Shown here in pieces: positions 61,888 through 64,000 of a stretch of DNA of 64,000 bases (positions are counted from its first letter, which is position 1; every line of letters begins with the position of its first letter). A program made the position numbers and the translations under genes. Source of the stretch: Chionis minor (lineage: Eukaryota > Chordata > Aves > Charadriiformes > Chionididae); contig VZSF01011322.1 of NCBI GenBank assembly GCA_013398295.1, positions 124,001 through 188,000 on the forward strand, in the 5' to 3' direction. Under the pieces are notes generated by a model. The model worked only from the letters and a program-made list of their open reading frames with translations, ran no database searches and was not told where the DNA came from.

Positions 61888-62130
61888 ATCATAGAATCAT
61901 AGAACAGTTTGGGTGGGAAGGGACCTTAAAGACCACCTCATTCCACCACCACCCCCACCCTGGGCAGGGACACCTCCCACCACACCAGGCTGCTCCAAGC
62001 CCCGTCCAACCTGGCCTTGAACCTCCAGGGATGGGGCAGCCACAGCTGCTCTGGGCAACCCCGGCCAGGGGCTCCCCACCCTCACAGGAAACAATTTCTT
62101 CCTCAGATCTCATCTAGATCTACCCTTTTT
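61888..62130 (-). mobile_element. CR1 LINE, 5'-truncated 3' end, reverse orientation
   Basis: On the plus strand it begins ATCATAGAATCATAGAA (complement of the terminal octamers), then GGTGGGAAGGGACCTTAAAGACCA, CAGGCTGCTCCAAGCCCCGTCCAACC, CCTCCAGGGATGGGGCAGCCACA, CTCTGGGCAACC and AATTTCTTCCTCAGATCTCATCTAGATCTACC. This is the second CR1 subfamily type in the window, and unlike the copy at 49851 it has the CCAAGCCCCGTCCAACC variant. About 240 bases survive. Overlapping frames of 65-74 codons are not genes. Confidence 0.94.
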
Positions 62131-64000
62131 AGAGGATCGGCAGAAATGGCATCTGCTGGTCTTAGTCCAAAGTTCAATGAACCTTCGCCCTTGCCTGGAC
62201 TCCACAGATGTCAGTACTGACTTTTTCCCCCTTCCCCACAATGCAATATCTGCTGGTTGGGAAAACTTATTAAAAGAAATGGAAAAGAACTCAGGTTTGG
62301 CAAAAATGCGTACCTGTCACTGTCCTTCGGGTGACAAATGGTAAATGTCACCACTGCAGGCTCTAAGCAGAAGAGAAACCGGCCCATAGATCATCTACCC
62401 TTTTTGTTGTCTTTTTATACAGTGCTTTTATTTAGCAATCCCATCTGTGTACAAAAGGGTATTTTCCTAGGCTCTTCACAACCCTCGCAAAAGGCACTAA
62501 CCCAAAGAACGTGTAACCTCAGTAAGACCTGTCAGCAAATCCAGAAAATATCCACAAACTCACCAAATTCATTCAACTGTTAAAACAACCACTGTTATTT
62601 TTCAATTTCTTTAAAATATCTGTTATTCTTATCTTATTTTAAGTCTAACTGCTGGCCTGCTGATACCAGGGTGGTTCTCACTTCACATGAAGTTCGGGTC
62701 TCACCCGAATTTCCATTTAAAAATTCTTTTCTCATGTCAAGGGCCTCAGAAAACTTTCCTTAAGTATTCAAAAAGGATGTGTGCAGAGATCCAGCTCATA
62801 AAGTGGAGCAAACGTTGCTGTACTTGTCCATCCATCTCTAACACTGAAGCCAGTCTGGAAAGCTGATTGCTGACGTTTCTCCAGTTTTGCTGCAAGTAGG
62901 GTAGACATTTCTTTGGTATTTAAGCTGTAGGTGAAAGCAAGACAGACATCTGCTAATTGCTGGTTTCTGGGGAAATGGGAACTATTTAGATTTGGGGGCT
63001 GAAGGGTTTTTTTAATTAGCTCCTAACTCTTACATGTAGTAGACAGAGAAAAACTTTCCGCTTACTGAAGAGTGATAACGCGGGCAGAGGAAAAGCATAA
63101 AGATTTCTGTAAAATTCCCAGCCAACATGTTTTTGTCCTGCACAAGAACACTCACCCCCCTTGCGCACACAGGCGGCGTCACTCCGTCTCTCTGCAGCAC
63201 TGGACAACCACGTCGTTCCGGGCATCGGACCGAAACCAGCACCATTCTGGATTCCCGGGTCCCAAAAATGCCTGCAGGCAAACAGAGCCCAGGGAGACAA
63301 GCGACATCCTGGTGCTCTCCATGCCTTCCCTTTTCCCAGGCTCTCCCTTACGCCCGGTCCTCACACACTGCAGCCCCTGCGCAGCTGCTCAACGTTCACC
63401 TGGGACAAGCCCCGGGCTTGGCTCAGGACGGCACGTGGAACTATTCCTCCTTCCCTCCTCCCTTCAATCTCCTTCCCCCTTATCTTTAAACCCTGAGGAT
63501 CCCAGCTGCCTCCAAACACTTTTAAGTTCGGTATCTGCAGACCTCAGGCGTGGTACGAGGCAGCGAATCACTTCCATGTGAAAAGATCAAGGCAGCTTTA
63601 AAATGGAGGCCAAAGCCTGCAGCAGATACCATCATGAGCTTTTCTAGGCTACAGCTTACTGCATGATACATCTTAAAACGTCCCTGTCACTTTTTACAGG
63701 CGGTGACTTCATTTAACTCCGCCGGGCTTTATGATTTAAACCAAGATGCAAAACGCCACCCTCACATCCCCCGGGAACGGCTGGCGACGTGCCTGCCTTG
63801 GGCTCCCCCGTCCTGTCCACAAACCCAGTTTTACCCAGCAAATTCCCACAGGAACATCGCTCCTGCCACACCAAGCCCCACGCCGCAGCCAGCGTCTCCC
63901 ACCAGCTCCCACCTCGGCCCCGGTGTGACACCGCATCTCCAAACACCCCAATTATCCCCCCCAGCTCGTTTTACACTCCAGTACACAGTGTACGTTCACC
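62131..64000. other. Non-coding unique sequence, no gene seen
   Basis: End of window. Three plus-strand frames (169, 120 and 111 codons) are open at once over 63072-63581, along with minus-strand ones. Simultaneous openness in several phases marks composition (Pro/Ser-coding, C/T-rich; a C/T-rich tract at about 63442-63485) and not a gene. No repeat is recognised. Confidence 0.6.

Noticed and set aside
63072..63581. 169-codon frame as a gene
   Set aside because: Three plus-strand phases are open at once over this C/T-rich interval, so openness reflects composition.
1..64000. Bacterial-style features (operons, CRISPR, insertion sequences, riboswitches)
   Set aside because: The sequence is vertebrate nuclear DNA with avian CR1 and ERV repeats. 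No direct-repeat/spacer array or closely packed gene set exists.

Overview
This window looks like non-coding nuclear DNA from a bird. The strongest clue is the repeats. Five CR1 LINE 3' ends carry the CR1 tail (a TTGGAC..GAT core, then TCC(C)NNCCAACC and ATTCTRTG octamers), and two solo LTRs belong to the avian ERVL-like type that starts TGTCCTGGTTT. There are no Alu, L1, B1 or rodent/primate-type SINEs. Recognisable repeats cover only about 6% of the 64 kb, which fits a repeat-poor avian genome. Base composition alternates between AT-rich homeobox-motif stretches and short CpG-dense islands.

I find no protein-coding gene, coding exon, tRNA, rRNA, CRISPR array or operon. The open frames present (longest 342, 208, 197, 169, 166 and 158 codons) are shadows. 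The longest runs over a CR1 tail. The rest are near the length expected by chance in roughly 6,000 stop-bounded intervals, lack recognisable domains, and often have an equally long frame on the other strand or in another phase.

Layout: 1-7.2 kb unique sequence with a conserved-looking AT-rich block near 4.0-4.5 kb and a CpG-dense patch at 5.4-5.6 kb; 7.2-7.4 kb CR1; 8.08-8.32 kb an old diverged tandem duplication; 11.95-12.2 kb an ancient CR1 reverse-transcriptase relic; 12.2-24.1 kb unique sequence with microsatellites and a homeobox-site cluster near 18.0 kb; 24.1-24.8 kb the largest CR1 copy; 25.6-26.3 kb a near-perfect 325-bp duplication flanking a single N (probable assembly artefact); 26.5-27.2 kb antisense LTR; 27.5 kb ancient CR1 3' end; 28-35 kb unique, AT-rich; 35.3-35.9 kb second antisense LTR; 38.4 and 39.8 kb two more ancient CR1 RT relics; 40.7-41.0 kb an orphan CpG island; 49.85-50.2 kb antisense CR1; 51.2-51.8 kb CpG-dense sequence; 53.1 kb G-tract; 61.0-61.2 kb CR1; 61.9-62.1 kb antisense CR1; then unique sequence to the end.

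The parts do not form a pathway. The most plausible reading is intergenic or deep intronic sequence holding candidate regulatory elements. Which gene they might serve cannot be read from this window. I did not find an undescribed biological system; the most checkable observations are the duplication across the N, the orphan CpG island, the two LTRs and the ancient CR1 fossils.
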